NCBI GenBank assembly: GCA_035772405.1 | Contig: JAYKKM010000123.1 | Location: 1,852,501 to 1,916,500 of the forward strand | Length of the DNA stretch: 64,000 nucleotides | Direction of reading: 5' to 3' | From: Chrysogorgia sp. JL179-B06 | Lineage: Eukaryota; Cnidaria; Anthozoa; Scleralcyonacea; Chrysogorgiidae | Part shown: positions 1 through 64,000 of the stretch, piece after piece | Layout of the letters: each line of letters begins with the position of its first letter | How positions within the stretch are numbered: position 1 is the first letter of the stretch | Program-made: the position numbers and the translations under genes | Notes under the pieces: model-generated | The model's database searches: none | Seen by the model: the letters and a program-made list of their open reading frames with translations, nothing else | What the model was told of the DNA's origin: nothing

Positions 1-74
1 TACTTAACTTTCCAAATTGAAAGCAATTGCGAGCATGGGAAGTTGCCTTTTCAGAATATTTTTATACGAGCCTA

Positions 75-322
75 TACGGCCGCTATTGCTCGAACATGTT
101 CCGGACGCTTAGGTGCGATTAGAGGAAGTGACGTCAAGACTCAACACGTGGCCAGTTGTGTATGAATATAAAGCTACTTGGGGAAAACTTTCTATTGTAA
201 GTTGTCGTATAATTTCCATAAAGCTTTGTCACGTGTTGAGTCTCTGACGTCACAATCACATACTCTGCTGTGGAATCGCAGGCTCGTGTGGAACAAGTTT
301 TGAGCAATGGCGGACAAAATTT
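75..322. repeat. Imperfect palindromic element (MITE-like)
   Basis: The left part (GCTATTGCTCGAACATGTTCC, then AAGTGACGTCAAGACTCAAC) reappears as its reverse complement to the right (GTTGAGTCTCTGACGTCAC, then GGAACAAGTTTTGAGCAAT). No protein is encoded. The remaining parts of 1-552 show nothing recognisable. Confidence 0.55.
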
Positions 323-552
323 TGGCAACTTTGGATGTTAAATTTCTTGTGATAGAATGTTTGTTGTTTATTTTTTGGCAAATGCGAATATTTATTAACC
401 TAAAATGATGTTGTGCAGCAAAAAATGGCAGAAAACCTAATGTGATATTTCGTCGCAGGGGCACTTTAAAATAATCTTATATATGACCAACTATTATAGT
501 AATTCATGTACATTGTAATAAATTCTGCCAACATCATTGTTCAATTGCTTAC

Positions 553-62754
<62,202 letters not shown>

Positions 62755-63268
62755 CTAAGATATATAAAACAAAATATATGACGTGAGAATCATTTGAGAA
62801 ATTAATAAAAAAATATAACAAGTATACTTTTCCAACTGATCTGCAACAATCCAAAATATTTGCACAATAAATATATGAATGTTTCAGGTCAAAAAAATCT
62901 TTCATCAGATGTAGGAATTAAATTTATTTTCAAAACTACGAAACAATTTAGTTTACATTTCACGAGATTATAACGCGGACTTTTGGTTCGACAGAAATAA
63001 TTGTCGCGATCATCTAACTATGGAAATTCTTGCATTTTCCTTACCACAAATGCGTTTTCCATTTTACAATAACTTGTAACTGTATTGTTACAAGTTGCAT
63101 TATTTTATCTTTTTTTATCTTAAATGGATTAATACTTACTTTTCGACTATATTCGAATATATAGAATGACATTTTTCACAAAGAAGAAAGCTTTTAAAAC
63201 TAAAGTGCCAATATTTGTCGACCGTGCTCAAACTTCTGCTGCTTAATTTATTCACAGAACTTTTTTTC

Positions 63269-63286
63269 TCAAGCACTCGTCGATGT
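63269..63286 (-). pseudogene. 18-nt exon remnant beside Penelope-like copy P5
   Basis: Identical to the remnant at 58932, offset 4337 bp. Confidence 0.7.
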
Positions 63287-63925
63287 CTATTCTATGTATA
63301 AGCGTCGAATACATTGGATACGGGAACCATATTTACGGTAACCAATCAAAAGAATCTTAGCTAGGTAGTTTCAACGTAAAAGTTGCTCAAAAATCTTTTT
63401 GGACGTTGGGTCACATTTTTGCGAAACCTAAGGATCGTATTGCGAAGGAACAGATGAAAGACGCTATTTATTCCATTCCGAGCAATGACTGTGATCAGGA
63501 GTACATCGATCAGACTAAACGTCAGTTTTGTACGCGTTTAAAAGAACACCAAATGGCTGTTTCGTTTTCAAAAAGGAAAATTCTGCTTTGTCGGAGCACG
63601 CGTGCGTAACCTACCATGAGATTGCGTGGGAAAATTCCAAAATTATTACCACTAATCAGCGGTACCACCAGAGACGTCTGGAGGATTGACATATCAATAG
63701 CGCCCACGCCACATGGAATCGGGAAGACGGTGGTTTATTATCAGAAGCTTATTTGCATCTTGTTGATAGATAACGTCATTATCGGTTCTATGAGGGTATA
63801 AATATGCATCCTAACTTTACAACGAGACACTAGATTGCAGTGTCGAAACGTTGGGTCATGGTCAGTAACTTTTAAAGTTACGTTCAAAAAACGTTTTAAA
63901 GCCAGAGTAGCGTGAAACTATATCT
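63287..63925 (+). pseudogene. Penelope-like fragment P5 (GIY-YIG)
   Basis: Copy of P4 at an offset of 4337 bp; the encoded 67-residue frame (63406-63609) is the same in both. The window ends 75 bp after it, in intron. Confidence 0.85.
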
Positions 63926-64000
63926 GATTTATCAACTGGTTTTGTTGGGAAATTATTTGTTAAAACATATGACGTGATAGTCATGCGAGAAATTATTCAA

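Overview
The window is AT-rich, intron-rich animal DNA. It carries long introns packed with decayed transposons, several (TA)n arrays, a tRNA-derived SINE, Penelope-like elements, a CR1/L2-like LINE, Ty3/gypsy fragments and palindromic MITEs. There is no bacterial gene organisation. A marine invertebrate, most likely an anthozoan cnidarian, fits best. That is inference from repeat content and from tandem calcium-binding EGF exons in phase 1-1; no species can be named.

One large gene on the minus strand dominates. Reading from right to left (its 5' to 3' direction), it enters from beyond position 64000. It then runs through a 36-kb array of 43 recognisable calcium-binding EGF-like exons between 62754 and 26238. 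Each is normally 117 nt (39 codons, phase 1 on both sides) in a unit of about 0.75 kb. Two subfamilies exist: the B family (37295-62754, 32 exons) and the A family (26238-33897, 11 exons). I read 37 exons as intact in frame and splice sites. Two have a one-base frameshift, two have CT where the donor GT should be, one has an internal stop, and one was cut by a retroelement. After the array come a different EGF exon (24409-24528), a complete SEA domain in three exons (24163-24275, 23809-23876, 23475-23683), another EGF exon (21696-21824), and a second SEA domain. The second SEA domain has a first exon at 17696-17808 and a last exon at 553-728; its middle exon was not found. The gene continues to the left of position 1 or ends there. 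The product looks like a long extracellular or cell-surface EGF-SEA protein.

Region 1-17.7 kb is mostly the enormous intron of the second SEA domain. It holds a gypsy pol remnant, a 2.7-kb palindrome, a five-copy 276-bp tandem array of a tRNA-Ala-derived SINE, a degenerate minisatellite, a gypsy integrase remnant, a CXC-domain fragment, and a LINE split at a TTAA site by a MITE that itself contains another TTAA MITE. Region 18-24 kb has further MITEs between the EGF and SEA exons. Region 34.3-36.7 kb is a cluster of insertions (SINE, (TA)n, DUF3504/Crypton-like pseudogene, foldback element, (TA)n, Penelope-like fragment) that separates the A and B exon families.

The B array grew by duplication at several scales: single exons, exon pairs, and multi-exon blocks at offsets near 4.3, 5.05, 7.2, 10.0 and 10.2 kb. 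A Penelope-like (GIY-YIG) fragment next to an 18-nt exon remnant was copied along with these blocks. Most of the sequence between exons is therefore old intron plus copied transposon debris rather than other genes.
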